From Streptomyces sp. NBC_01317 (GTDB lineage Bacteria; Actinomycetota; Actinomycetes; Streptomycetales; Streptomycetaceae): a stretch of DNA of 64,000 nt. The stretch covers positions 5,689,001 to 5,753,000 of the forward strand of contig NZ_CP108393.1 of NCBI RefSeq assembly GCF_035961655.1, read 5' to 3'. The position numbers and the translations under genes were made by a program. The notes beneath the pieces were generated by a model, which searched no databases, had not been told where the DNA came from, and worked only from the letters and a program-made list of their open reading frames with translations. Positions 6,555 to 15,759 of this stretch are shown here, piece after piece. Position 1 is the first letter of the stretch. Each line of letters begins with the position of its first letter.

Positions 6555-9449
6555 ATGAGCGAGACGAATTCCGCTGCCGCCGAGACGGCCCCGGCCGCCA
6601 CCGAGACGGCCGCGCCGCACCGCTACACGGCTGCCATGGCCGCCGACATCGAGGCACGCTGGCAGGACCTCTGGGCCGCCGAGGGCACGTACGAGGCGCC
6701 GAATCCCACGGGTGACCTGGCCGGGGATCCCGGGCTGGTCGCGCGGCCCAAGAAGTTCATCATGGACATGTTCCCGTACCCCTCCGGCGCGGGCCTGCAC
6801 GTCGGGCACCCGCTGGGATACATCGCCACGGACGTCTTCGCCCGCCACCAGCGCATGACCGGCCACAACGTCCTGCACACCCTGGGCTTCGACGCCTTCG
6901 GCCTGCCCGCCGAGCAGTACGCGGTGCAGACCGGCACGCACCCCCGGGCCTCCACCGAGGCCAACATGGAGAACATGAAGGTCCAGCTGCGCCGGCTGGG
7001 ACTGGGTCACGACACGCGCCGCTCCTTCGCGACGATCGACCCGGACTACTACCGGTGGACCCAGTGGATCTTCGTCCAGATCTTCAACTCCTGGTACGAC
7101 GACGAAGCGGACAAGGCGCGCCCGATCGACGAGCTGGTGGCGCGGTTCGAGAGCGGACGGCGCGCGACGCCGGACGGGCGCCCCTGGAGTGCGCTGGACG
7201 CCGTCGAACGCGCCGACGTGCTGGGCGAGTACCGGCTGGCGTACACGTCCGACGCCCCCGTCAACTGGTGTCCCGGCCTGGGCACGGTCCTGGCGAACGA
7301 GGAAGTCACCGCCGAGGGCCGCTCCGAGCGCGGCAACTTCCCGGTCTTCAAGCGGAAGCTGCGGCAGTGGAACATGCGCATCACCGCCTACGCCGACCGC
7401 CTGCTGGCCGACCTGGAGGCGCTGGACTGGCCGGACGCCATCAAGGCGCAGCAGCGCAACTGGATCGGCCGCAGCGAGGGCGCGCGGGTCGACTTCCCGG
7501 TCGGTGACGCCGATGCGATCACGGTGTTCACGACCCGTCAGGACACCCTGTTCGGCGCCACGTACATGGTGCTGTCCCCGGAGCACGAGCTGGTCGAGCG
7601 GATCGTCCCGGCCGCCTGGCCCGCGGACACGCACGAGGTGTGGACGGGTGGCCACGCGACCCCGGCCGAGGCGGTCGACGCGTACCGCAAGCAGGCCGCG
7701 TCGAAGTCCGACGTCGAGCGGCAGGCCGAGTCCAAGGACAAGACCGGTGTCTTCACCGGCGCGTACGCGACCAACCCGGTGAGCGGCGAGCCCGTGCCCG
7801 TCTTCATCGCCGACTACGTCCTGATGGGGTACGGCACCGGCGCGATCATGGCCGTACCGGCGCACGACAGCCGTGACTTCGCGTTCGCGCGCGCCTTCGA
7901 GCTGCCGATGCGCTGTGTGGTCGAGCCGTCCGACGGCCGGTCGGCCGACCCGGCGGAGTGGGACGACGCGTTCGCCTCGTACGACGCGAGGATCATCAAC
8001 TCCACGAGCGACGAGATCGGCCTCGACGGGCTGGGCGTGGTCGACGCCAAGGCGAAGATCACCGACTGGCTGGCGGCCCGGGGCATCGGTGAGGGCACGG
8101 TCAACTTCCGGCTGCGCGACTGGCTGTTCAGCCGGCAGCGCTACTGGGGCGAGCCGTTCCCGATCGTGTACGACGAGGACGGCACCGCCCACGCGCTGCC
8201 CGAGTCGATGCTGCCGCTGGAACTGCCCGAAGTCGACGACTACTCGCCACGGACGTTCGACCCGGACGACGCCGACACCCAGCCCGAGCCGCCGCTGTCG
8301 CGGAAGCAGGACTGGGTGGACGTGGAGCTGGACCTGGGCCGGGGCGAGGGGGTCAAGCGCTACCGCCGCGAGACCAACACCATGCCCAACTGGGCCGGTT
8401 CCTGCTGGTACGAGCTGCGCTACCTGGACCCGCACAACAGCGAGAAGCTGGTCGACCCGGCGATCGAGCAGTACTGGATGGGCCCCCGCGAGGGACAGCC
8501 GCACGGCGGCGTCGACCTGTACGTGGGCGGCGCGGAACACGCCGTACTGCACCTGCTGTACGCGCGGTTCTGGTCCAAGGTGCTCTACGACCTGGGGCAC
8601 ATCTCGTCGGTCGAGCCGTTCCACAAGCTCTACAACCAGGGCATGATCCAGGCGTTCGTCTACCGGGACAGCCGGGGCATCGCGGTGCCGGCCACGGAGG
8701 TCGAGGAGCGCGACGGCGGGTACTGGTACCAGGGCGCCAAGGTCACACGCGTGCTGGGCAAGATGGGCAAGTCCCTCAAGAACGCCGTCACTCCGGACGA
8801 GATCTGCGCGGAGTACGGCGCGGACACCCTGCGCCTGTACGAGATGGCGATGGGCCCCCTGGACGTCTCGCGTCCTTGGGACACACGCGCGGTGGTCGGG
8901 CAGTACCGGCTGTTGCAGCGCCTGTGGCGCAACGTCGTCGACGAGACGACGGGTGAGGTCACCGTGGTCGACACGGAGCCCGGCGAGGAGACGCTGCGCG
9001 CGCTGCACAAGGCCGTCGACGGGGTCGCGCAGGACATGGCGGGGCTGCGGTTCAACACCGCCATCGCCAAGGTCACCGAGCTGAACAACCACCTGACGAA
9101 GGCGGGCGGTCCGGTGTCGCGGACGGTCGCCGAGCGGCTGGTGCTGCTGATCGCGCCGCTGGCCCCGCACATCGCCGAGGAGCTGTGGCGCAAGCTGGGC
9201 CACTCCGACTCGGTGGTGCACCAGGACTTCCCTGTCGCCGACCCGGCGTACGTCGTGGACGAGACCGTGACGTGTGTGGTGCAGATCAAGGGCAAGGTCA
9301 AGGCGCGTCTGGAGGTGTCCGCGTCGATCTCGGACACGGAGCTGGAGGCCCTGGTGCTGGGTGACGCGACGGTGGTCGCGGCGCTGGGCGGCGCGACGAT
9401 CCGGAAGGTGATCGTCAGGGCGCCGAAGCTGGTGAACATCGTCGTGTGA
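6555..9449 (+). CDS. leuS: Leucyl-tRNA synthetase
   Basis: 964-residue class Ia aminoacyl-tRNA synthetase that charges tRNA-Leu. The HIGH signature appears as HVGHP within [15 protein letters not shown], and the KMSKS loop is KMGKSLKN. The CP1 editing domain (residues about 250-430) includes the conserved threonine-rich [13 protein letters not shown] and the [15 protein letters not shown] loop. The C-terminal anticodon-binding domain ends with the usual [16 protein letters not shown] 6555 gives the typical MSETN start; AAGGA lies close in front. Leader peptide and attenuator precede it; a two-part hairpin follows. Confidence 0.98.
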   Translation: MSETNSAAAETAPAATETAAPHRYTAAMAADIEARWQDLWAAEGTYEAPNPTGDLAGDPGLVARPKKFIMDMFPYPSGAGLHVGHPLGYIATDVFARHQRMTGHNVLHTLGFDAFGLPAEQYAVQTGTHPRASTEANMENMKVQLRRLGLGHDTRRSFATIDPDYYRWTQWIFVQIFNSWYDDEADKARPIDELVARFESGRRATPDGRPWSALDAVERADVLGEYRLAYTSDAPVNWCPGLGTVLANEEVTAEGRSERGNFPVFKRKLRQWNMRITAYADRLLADLEALDWPDAIKAQQRNWIGRSEGARVDFPVGDADAITVFTTRQDTLFGATYMVLSPEHELVERIVPAAWPADTHEVWTGGHATPAEAVDAYRKQAASKSDVERQAESKDKTGVFTGAYATNPVSGEPVPVFIADYVLMGYGTGAIMAVPAHDSRDFAFARAFELPMRCVVEPSDGRSADPAEWDDAFASYDARIINSTSDEIGLDGLGVVDAKAKITDWLAARGIGEGTVNFRLRDWLFSRQRYWGEPFPIVYDEDGTAHALPESMLPLELPEVDDYSPRTFDPDDADTQPEPPLSRKQDWVDVELDLGRGEGVKRYRRETNTMPNWAGSCWYELRYLDPHNSEKLVDPAIEQYWMGPREGQPHGGVDLYVGGAEHAVLHLLYARFWSKVLYDLGHISSVEPFHKLYNQGMIQAFVYRDSRGIAVPATEVEERDGGYWYQGAKVTRVLGKMGKSLKNAVTPDEICAEYGADTLRLYEMAMGPLDVSRPWDTRAVVGQYRLLQRLWRNVVDETTGEVTVVDTEPGEETLRALHKAVDGVAQDMAGLRFNTAIAKVTELNNHLTKAGGPVSRTVAERLVLLIAPLAPHIAEELWRKLGHSDSVVHQDFPVADPAYVVDETVTCVVQIKGKVKARLEVSASISDTELEALVLGDATVVAALGGATIRKVIVRAPKLVNIVV

Positions 9450-9492
9450 CGGCGTGGGTCCGGCGGCTCGGGGCCGCTTGGGGCTTCCCCTT

Positions 9493-9535
9493 ACGGGCAG
9501 GTTGAGGGTTCCTACGGAACCCTTTGCCTGCCCGT
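9493..9535 (+). terminator. leuS downstream hairpin
   Basis: Outer arms ACGGGCAGG (9493-9501) and CCTGCCCGT (9527-9535) enclose a second stem GGGTTCC/GGAACCC (9506-9512 and 9516-9522) with loop TAC. There is a small internal bulge and no long T-run. Its position 44 nt after the leuS stop fits a terminator. Confidence 0.7.
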
Positions 9536-9615
9536 TCCGTTTACGGTGGAAGAAGCACAGTTGAAGCCACAGCGGACGAACGACATGTTTCCGACCCAAC
9601 CCCCGAGGGGCGCTC

Positions 9616-10281
9616 ATGGAAGCCGTGATCCTGATCCTGGCGCTACTCTTCGTCGCCTTCGTGGCGCTGGGGGTGTTCGCGAGCGTCAAGGCGGTCAAGG
9701 CGGCCAAGCGCGGGGTCGACCGTACGATCTCGCAGGCCCGCAGGACCGTGGAGGACACCACGCTGCGCGCGCGGAGCATGGGACAGATGGGCGTACCGGG
9801 CGAGCTTGCGCAGCTGCGGGTCCGGTTGCGTACGTCGATGAAGGCGACGCAGGACGCGCTGCACGCGGGCGCGGCCGAGGACGCCTCGCTGTCGGAGTCG
9901 GTCGCCCTGTTCGAGCGTCTGAGCGTGCACGGCAGGGAGCTGGACGACGACCTCAGGCAGATGGAGCGTGACCCGGACCGGGCGAGGGTCGCGGAGCGGC
10001 TGGCGGGGCTGCGGGAACGTACGGAGCGGATCACGCGTTCGGCGGACTCGCTGCGGTGGGCGGCGCGGGACCGGGCGCGGAAGTTCGCGGAGGACGACCT
10101 GACGTCCCTGAGCGAGCAGATCGACGTGGAGTCGGGGGCGCTGCGGCACTGGTCGACGGTGGACCCGCAGGGGGAGGAGCCGGCGGGGCCGGCAGAGGCG
10201 ATCGAGCCTCCGGACCCCCGCCAGAACGTCTACCCGTGGCAGAAACCGGCCAGGCAGGCCCGCCCGGAGACCACGAACTGA
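9616..10281 (+). CDS. Membrane-anchored coiled-coil protein, conserved hypothetical
   Basis: 221 residues. One hydrophobic helix at about residues 3-25 (VILILALLFVAFVALGVF) is followed by a basic stretch (KAVKAAKRGVDR), which predicts an N-out/C-in anchor. Residues about 45-180 are charged and helical with heptad-like leucines, suggesting coiled coil. The tail is Pro/Glu rich. GAGGGG at 9605-9610 supports ATG 9616. No enzymatic motif is visible and I do not recognise a named family. It stands alone between leuS and the DegV gene. Confidence 0.75.
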   Translation: MEAVILILALLFVAFVALGVFASVKAVKAAKRGVDRTISQARRTVEDTTLRARSMGQMGVPGELAQLRVRLRTSMKATQDALHAGAAEDASLSESVALFERLSVHGRELDDDLRQMERDPDRARVAERLAGLRERTERITRSADSLRWAARDRARKFAEDDLTSLSEQIDVESGALRHWSTVDPQGEEPAGPAEAIEPPDPRQNVYPWQKPARQARPETTN

Positions 10282-10413
10282 CCGGGACCGGGATCGTGAA
10301 GTGACGGGATACAGGACCTGTAAGTGACGGATTCGACGTCGGTCCGGACGCAAGCGATCATTGAGGCGGTCCCGGGGCGCCGACCGGGGGCGACGGCGGG
10401 TAACCTCCCGCTC

Positions 10414-11259
10414 ATGTCCCGCCATGTCGCGATCGTCACCGATTCCACGGCCTACCTGCCGCCCCAGACGATGGAGCGGCACGGCATCACCGCGGTCCCG
10501 CTGACCGTCGTGCTCGGCGACCGGGCGTGGGAAGAGGGCACGGAGATCTCGGCCCGCTCGCTGGCGATCGCCCTCCAGAAGCGACGCTCCGTGACGACGT
10601 CCCGGCCGAGCCCCGACGTCTTCGCCGCCGCGTACCGTACGGCCGCCGAGGCCGGCGCGAGCGGGATCGTTTCGCTTCATCTGTCCGCCGAGTTCTCCGG
10701 GACCTACGACGCCGCCGTGCTGGCCGCCAAGGAGGCTCCGGTGCCGGTACGGGTCGTGGACACCGGGATGGTGGCGATGGCGCTCGGGTTCTGCGCGCTG
10801 GCGGCGGCCCAGGTGGCGGAGGCGGACGGCACGCTGGACGAGGCGGTGGCGGCGGCGGAGAAGCGGGCCGCCGGGACGTCCGCGTACTTCTACGTCGACA
10901 CGCTGGACTATCTGCGCAGGGGCGGGCGGATCGGCGCGGCCCAGGCGTTGTTGGGCTCGGCCCTGGCGGTGAAGCCGCTGTTGCAGCTGGAGGGCGGGCG
11001 CATCGAGATGCTGGAGAAGGTACGGACGGCGTCGAAGGCGATCGCCCGGCTGGAGGAGATCGTCGCGGAGCGGGCCGGGACCGGCCAGGTGGACATCGCG
11101 GTGCACCATCTCGCGGCGCCCGAGCGGGCGACGGCGCTGGCGGAGCGGCTGCGGGAGCGCATTCCGGGGCTGGTGGATCTGCATGTCAGCGAGGTGGGCG
11201 CGGTGATCGGGGCGCACACGGGGCCGGGGCTGCTGGGGGCTGTGGTCTCGCCGCGCTGA
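10414..11259 (+). CDS. DegV family fatty-acid-binding protein
   Basis: 281 residues of the DegV/FakB fold, which binds a fatty acid and in firmicutes presents it to a fatty-acid kinase. The signature TDSTAYLP is at the N-terminus, SAEFSGTYDAA and VDTGMVAMALGF match the lipid-binding loops, and YLRRGGRIGAAQALLG is the usual mid-domain motif. ATG 10414 is chosen over an upstream frame start because it begins directly with the fold and has TAACCT 7 nt before it, a leaderless-type promoter. No FakA-type kinase gene lies in this window. Confidence 0.9.
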   Translation: MSRHVAIVTDSTAYLPPQTMERHGITAVPLTVVLGDRAWEEGTEISARSLAIALQKRRSVTTSRPSPDVFAAAYRTAAEAGASGIVSLHLSAEFSGTYDAAVLAAKEAPVPVRVVDTGMVAMALGFCALAAAQVAEADGTLDEAVAAAEKRAAGTSAYFYVDTLDYLRRGGRIGAAQALLGSALAVKPLLQLEGGRIEMLEKVRTASKAIARLEEIVAERAGTGQVDIAVHHLAAPERATALAERLRERIPGLVDLHVSEVGAVIGAHTGPGLLGAVVSPR

Positions 11260-11314
11260 CACGTGGCCGGCTCGGGTGGCTGACCCGGGTGCGTGACACG
11301 TACGGGTGACGAAG

Positions 11315-11341
11315 TTATCCACAACGGGTTGGTTGTCCACC
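11315..11341 (+). promoter_or_regulatory. Two DnaA-box-like sites upstream of comEA
   Basis: TTATCCACA (11315-11323) is a perfect match to the classical DnaA box and TTGTCCACC (11333-11341) matches the actinobacterial form TTGTCCACA at 8 of 9 positions. Both face the same way, 18 bp apart, 53-79 bp before the comEA start. Function as DnaA targets is inferred. Confidence 0.5.
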
Positions 11342-11393
11342 GGAATTGAGGGTGATCCGCGAGGTTCGGCGGATGTGCCTAACGTGTTGAGGC

Positions 11394-12425
11394 ATGACCT
11401 TCCGAACACGTTCCGTGACCAGTTCTCCGACCAGTGGCCCGGGCCGGGCGCCGGGCTCCGACAGCCGCGCGCGGCGCTCCCGCCGTCTCCGTACGCGTCC
11501 TCGCGGGGGCGGATCCACGGCATCGAGGGCATCATCGAGGGCATCCACGACGTCCACGACTCTGCGGCGGCGGGCGGACGCGCTGTTCGCCGACGGGCCG
11601 AGGGGTGGCGGACTGTCACCGCCGGGGCGTGCGGGGGAGGGCGTGGAGGTCGCGGCGCGACCACGACGCGTCCCGCCTCCTGCCGGGTCAGCGACCCCCG
11701 CCGAACTGTCGGCGTCGGCGACGCCGGATCTCCCGCTCCCGACCCCGCCCACGGGGCGGAGGCGGGAGCGGGTGGCCCAGGCGGTGGGCGAGCGCTTGCC
11801 GTTGTGGCTTCAGCTCCGCTGTGGTCTGGAGCCCAGGACGCTCGCCGCGCTCGCCGTGGTCCTGGTGGTGGCGGGGGTCCTGGCGGCCCAGCATTTCTGG
11901 TCGGCGCGGCCGAGGTCGGTCCGGGCTCCGCAGACGGTGAGGGCGGCGGCGGTGGTTCCGCCGTCGTCACCACCCTCTGCGGTGGGCGCGGCGACGGCGA
12001 CGGACCGTGTGGTGGTCGACGTGGGCGGCAAGGTCAGGCGGCCCGGGGTGCTGCGGCTGCCGGCGGGATCGCGGGTGGCCGACGCGCTGCGTGCGGCGGG
12101 GGGCGTCGAGCCGGGCGCGGACACGACCGCGCTGAACCGGGCGCGGGTACTGATGGACGGCGAACAGGTGGTGGTGGGCGTACCGGCCCCGCCCGGTGCG
12201 GTCGCGCCGACGGGGGGCCCGGCGCGTCCCGCGGAACCAATCGGCCTCAACACCGCCACGGCGGAGCAGCTCGACACGCTGCCCGGGGTCGGCCCGGTGC
12301 TCGCCCGGCACATCCTCGACTACCGCACCGAGCACGGCGGCTTCCGGTCCGTGGACGAACTGCGCGAGGTGAACGGGATCGGTGACCGCCGCTTCGCGGA
12401 CCTTCGCCCCCTGGTCCGACCGTGA
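11394..12425 (+). CDS. comEA: ComEA-like helix-hairpin-helix DNA-binding protein
   Basis: 343 residues. A long Ser/Arg/Pro-rich N-terminus precedes one transmembrane helix (LAALAVVLVVAGVLAAQHFW, about 150-170). Outside it come an SLBB domain (VVVDVGGKVRRPGVLRLPAGSR) and a C-terminal double helix-hairpin-helix (LNTATAEQLDTLPGVGPVLA and later VNGIGDRRFADL). This is the layout of ComEA, the surface DNA receptor of natural transformation. It overlaps comEC by GTGA, so both are co-translated. Whether the pair serves DNA uptake in this organism is not known from sequence; no pilin genes are nearby. Confidence 0.9.
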   Translation: MTFRTRSVTSSPTSGPGRAPGSDSRARRSRRLRTRPRGGGSTASRASSRASTTSTTLRRRADALFADGPRGGGLSPPGRAGEGVEVAARPRRVPPPAGSATPAELSASATPDLPLPTPPTGRRRERVAQAVGERLPLWLQLRCGLEPRTLAALAVVLVVAGVLAAQHFWSARPRSVRAPQTVRAAAVVPPSSPPSAVGAATATDRVVVDVGGKVRRPGVLRLPAGSRVADALRAAGGVEPGADTTALNRARVLMDGEQVVVGVPAPPGAVAPTGGPARPAEPIGLNTATAEQLDTLPGVGPVLARHILDYRTEHGGFRSVDELREVNGIGDRRFADLRPLVRP

Positions 12426-15391
12426 CGCGCCTCGGGCGCCCGGAGCGCCCGACCCTCCTGACCCGTCCGGCGCGCCCGGCGGTCCACGCGGCTTCCGACA
12501 ACCCGCTGGGGGCCGCGAACCCCCACCAGGAGGGCCCGGCGGACCTCCGCCTGGTGCCACCCGCCGTGGCGGCCTGGGCGGCCGCGGCCCTGGCGCTGGG
12601 CGCTCCGGGTCTCTGGACGGCTGTGGGTGCCCTCAGCTGCCTCCTGGCGGCCGGGCTGACCCTGATCCGGACGGCGATGCGGGGGACGGACGGTGGTGGC
12701 CGGAGAGAACGGGAGGCCGCGCGGAGCCTGACTGCGGGGCGGGGAAGCGGGCGTGGCCCGCTCCGGGGAGTGGATGCCCGGCGGAGGCGATCTGACGGGG
12801 TGGCTCCGACCGGGGCGCGGCGGGGGCGGCTCGGCGGGGTTGCCCCGGCGGAGGTGCGGTGGGGATGGCTCGACGGGGGTGCCTTGGCAGACGGGCGTCG
12901 GGGGCGGCTCGATGAGACGGCTCCGGCGGACGTGCGGCCGGGGCGGTTCAGCGAGGTTGCCTCGGGCGGGGTGCGTCGGCGGCTCGATGGGGCGGCTGCG
13001 GCCGGGATCCGGCGAGGGCGGGGCAACGGGGCTGCCTTGGCCGGGGCGTCGTGGGGGCGGTTCAACCGGGTTGTTCCGGCTGGGGTGTGGTGGGGGCGGC
13101 AGGTTTCCGGGGCCGGCTCGGCCCGGGGGCGGTGGGGGCGGGTCAATGGGGTGGCTCTGGCCGGGGTGTTGCTCTGTGGGGCCGCTGGGGCGGCTTCCGG
13201 TGGGTTGTACGGGGCCGATCTGCGGCGGGGGCCGGTGGCGGGGCTCGCGGAGCGGTACGCGCGGGTGACGGTCGAGGCGGTCGTCACCTCTGATCCGCGG
13301 CCCACCCGGCCCAGGGTGTTCGGCGACCGGATGTCCGGCGGCGCGTTCCTGGTGGAGGCGGAGGTGACGCGCGTGACGGCGCCCGGCGGTGTGGTCACCG
13401 TGGGGCGGACGCCGGTGCTGGTGCTCGCCACGCCCGGCGCGCACGCGGGGCGGTGGCGGGGGGTGCTGCCGTCCACGCGGTTGCGGCTGACCGGGCGGCT
13501 CTCACCGCCGCTGTACGGGGACGACCGGTACGCGGCCGCGCTGCGCGTGGAGGGGGCCGGGCCGCCCCGGGTCACCGGGCCGCCGTCCCGGCCGCAGCGG
13601 GTGGCCGGGGCGCTCCGGGCCGGGTTGCGGGAGGCGACCGAGGGGCTGCCGGCGGACGCCCGCGCGCTGTTGCCCGGGCTGGTGGTCGGCGACACGTCAC
13701 GGATCCCGCCCGACCTCCAGGACGCGTTCAAGGCCACGGACCTCTCCCATCTGACGGCCGTCTCCGGGAGCAACCTCACCATCGTCCTCGTCCTGCTGAT
13801 CGGCCCGCCGGGGCTCGCGCTCAGGGCCGAACGGCGCGGCCTGGCACCGAGGCTGAGGATCTCGCTGCGGTCGACCGCGCTGCTCGGCGGGGCGCTCACG
13901 CTCGCCTTCGTGGTGGTCTGCCGGCCTGACCCCAGCGTGCTGCGGGCCGCCGCGTGCGGGGCGATCGCCCTGCTCGCCATCGGTACGGGCCGGCGCAGGT
14001 CGCTGATCCCCGCCCTGGCCGGGGCCGTCCTGCTCCTGGTGCTGTACGACCCCTGGCTGGCGCGGAGTTACGGATTCCTGCTCTCCGTCCTCGCCACGGG
14101 CGCGCTGCTCACGCTCGGGCCCCGCTGGAGCGCCGCGCTGGGGCGGCGCGGGGTGCCGCCGCGGCTCGCCGAGGCGCTGGCCGCCGCCGGGGCCGCGCAG
14201 GCCGTGTGCGCGCCGGTCGTCGCGGTGTTCGCGGCGCGGGTCGGCCTGGTGGCGATCCCGTGCAACCTCTTCGCCGAGCTGGCTGTGGCCCCGGCCACCG
14301 TCCTCGGCTTCGCCGCCCTCGCCGTGGCGCCCCTGGCGATGCCCGTCGCCGAGGCGCTGGCCCGGTGCGCGGGGTGGCCGGCGGGGTGGATCGCCTCGGT
14401 GGCCCGGCGCGGCGCCGCTCTGCCGGGCGCCGAGGCCGGCTGGCCCGGGGGGTGGTGGGGCGGGCTGCTGCTGGCCGCCCTGACGGTCCTCGTCCTGCTC
14501 GCCGCCCGGCGCGTCCCGCGCCATCCCTGGACCGCCGCCGGCTGCGCGGTGCTCCTGCTGCTCGTGATCCTGCGGCCACCGCCGCTGGCCCGGCTGGTGA
14601 CGGGATGGCCGCCGCCGGGCTGGACGATCGCGATGTGCGACGTCGGCCAGGGCGACAGCACGGTTCTGGCTGCCGGGGACGGTACGGCCGTGGTCGTGGA
14701 CGCCGGGCCCGATCCGCTCCTCGCCGACCGCTGTCTGCGGGACCTCGGCGTCACGCGCGTACCTCTGCTGCTCCTCACCCACCTGCACGCCGACCATGTC
14801 GCCGGACTGCCGGGGGTGTTGCGGGGGCGCGCCGTCGGCGCGATCCAGACGACGCGGCTCCAGGAACCCCGGGATCAGAGCGCGTTGGTCAGGAGAACCG
14901 CCGCCGTGGCGGGGGTCCCCGTCGTCCGGGCGGGGCAGGGCGAGCGGCGCCGGGTCGGGCCGCTGAGCTGGCAGGTGCTGTGGCCCCGGGGGGATCCGGT
15001 GGCGGGGGAGCCGAACGACGCCAGCGTCACCCTGTTCGTGCGCGTCGCGGGCGGCCCGACGTTGTTGCTCCTCGGGGACCTCGAACCCCCGGCACAGCAA
15101 GGGCTGTTGCGTGACCATCCGGCGCTGCCCCCGGTGGACGTCCTCAAGGTCGCCCACCACGGCTCCCTTTTCCAGTACCCCGGCCTCCTCAGGGCCGTCC
15201 GTCCACGGCTGGCCCTGATCTCCGTCGGTGCGGAGAACCCGTACGGGCACCCCTCGCCCCGGACGGTCGGTGCCCTGCGTGCCGGGGGCGCGGCGGTGCT
15301 CCGTACGGACACCGACGGGGCGATCGCGGTCACCGGGACCGGGCGTGGTCTGCGTGCGGTGCCACGCGGCCCGAGGGACCGGCCGGGATGA
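12422..15391 (+). CDS. comEC: ComEC/Rec2 family DNA-uptake channel with MBL domain
   Basis: 989 residues, longer than most family members. After two N-terminal hydrophobic helices (about 45-85) comes an unusual 117-residue Arg/Gly repeat (127-243), then DUF4131-like sequence, the Competence domain (LLPGLVVGDTSRIPPDLQ ... HLTAVSGSNLTIV) with multiple helices, and a C-terminal metallo-beta-lactamase domain (DVGQGDSTVL, THLHADH, HHGS). Known role: inner-membrane channel for single-stranded DNA, with the MBL part proposed as the nuclease. GTG 12422 overlaps the comEA stop. All catalytic MBL histidines are present, so the gene looks functional despite the repeat. Confidence 0.93.
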   Translation: MTRLGRPERPTLLTRPARPAVHAASDNPLGAANPHQEGPADLRLVPPAVAAWAAAALALGAPGLWTAVGALSCLLAAGLTLIRTAMRGTDGGGRREREAARSLTAGRGSGRGPLRGVDARRRRSDGVAPTGARRGRLGGVAPAEVRWGWLDGGALADGRRGRLDETAPADVRPGRFSEVASGGVRRRLDGAAAAGIRRGRGNGAALAGASWGRFNRVVPAGVWWGRQVSGAGSARGRWGRVNGVALAGVLLCGAAGAASGGLYGADLRRGPVAGLAERYARVTVEAVVTSDPRPTRPRVFGDRMSGGAFLVEAEVTRVTAPGGVVTVGRTPVLVLATPGAHAGRWRGVLPSTRLRLTGRLSPPLYGDDRYAAALRVEGAGPPRVTGPPSRPQRVAGALRAGLREATEGLPADARALLPGLVVGDTSRIPPDLQDAFKATDLSHLTAVSGSNLTIVLVLLIGPPGLALRAERRGLAPRLRISLRSTALLGGALTLAFVVVCRPDPSVLRAAACGAIALLAIGTGRRRSLIPALAGAVLLLVLYDPWLARSYGFLLSVLATGALLTLGPRWSAALGRRGVPPRLAEALAAAGAAQAVCAPVVAVFAARVGLVAIPCNLFAELAVAPATVLGFAALAVAPLAMPVAEALARCAGWPAGWIASVARRGAALPGAEAGWPGGWWGGLLLAALTVLVLLAARRVPRHPWTAAGCAVLLLLVILRPPPLARLVTGWPPPGWTIAMCDVGQGDSTVLAAGDGTAVVVDAGPDPLLADRCLRDLGVTRVPLLLLTHLHADHVAGLPGVLRGRAVGAIQTTRLQEPRDQSALVRRTAAVAGVPVVRAGQGERRRVGPLSWQVLWPRGDPVAGEPNDASVTLFVRVAGGPTLLLLGDLEPPAQQGLLRDHPALPPVDVLKVAHHGSLFQYPGLLRAVRPRLALISVGAENPYGHPSPRTVGALRAGGAAVLRTDTDGAIAVTGTGRGLRAVPRGPRDRPG
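12800..13150 (+). repeat. 39-bp coding minisatellite inside comEC (nine 13-residue units)
   Basis: Nine units of 12-14 codons, each close to (V/A)APAGVRRGRLDG: for example VAPTGARRGRLGG, VAPAEVRWGWLDG, TAPADVRPGRFSE, AALAGASWGRFNR, AGSARGRWGRVNG. The last unit runs into the hydrophobic segment VALAGVLL. All changes keep the frame (seven units of 13, one of 12, one of 14). Composition is G-rich on the plus strand, unlike flanking comEC. Confidence 0.85.
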
Positions 15392-15759
15392 CGGGATGAC
15401 GGGGGAGGAGGACCGGGATGCGGGTGTGGTGGGCCGTAGCGAGGGCCGTTGAGAATGTCTTGATCTCGTTGTTCACGGTCAGGGGTGGGGCGGGGGCCGG
15501 CGCGGCGGCTCTCCGGACGGGACTGGGGCCGTTGGCCAGACGTGACAGGGGGCGAGGGGGTGGGAACAGGGGTGTGGGGACCTTGATCGGACACGGTTCA
15601 ATAACGGCTGGTAATACCGGACTCCGTACTCCGGCGTACGTTTGCCTCGAACGACGCAGGGGTGATCGAATGCGTATTCGTCATGGGCCGCCGCCCTGCC
15701 GAGGACGAACTGCCGTGCGCGGCCCCGCAGAGCCCAAAACGCACAGGGGTACGTAGCGC
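15392..15759. other. Intergenic region comEC - YceI gene
   Basis: 368 bp without a supported gene. A 112-codon frame here (15418-15756) has no RBS and atypical composition and is not called. The last 160 bp are AT-richer (around TTCAATAACG and GGTAATACC, 15597-15620) and probably carry the YceI promoter, but no properly spaced -35/-10 pair was found. Confidence 0.4.

Noticed and set aside
6207..10034. 1275-codon open frame antisense to leuS
   Set aside because: Mirror frame caused by GC bias; leuS on the plus strand has all synthetase motifs, and the antisense translation is low-complexity with no domain.
15583..15617. Promoter TTGATC...TAATAC before the YceI gene
   Set aside because: Spacer would be 23 bp, too long for a vegetative promoter.
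15418..15756. 112-codon frame between comEC and the YceI gene
   Set aside because: No RBS, odd composition, and no conserved motif; treated as intergenic.
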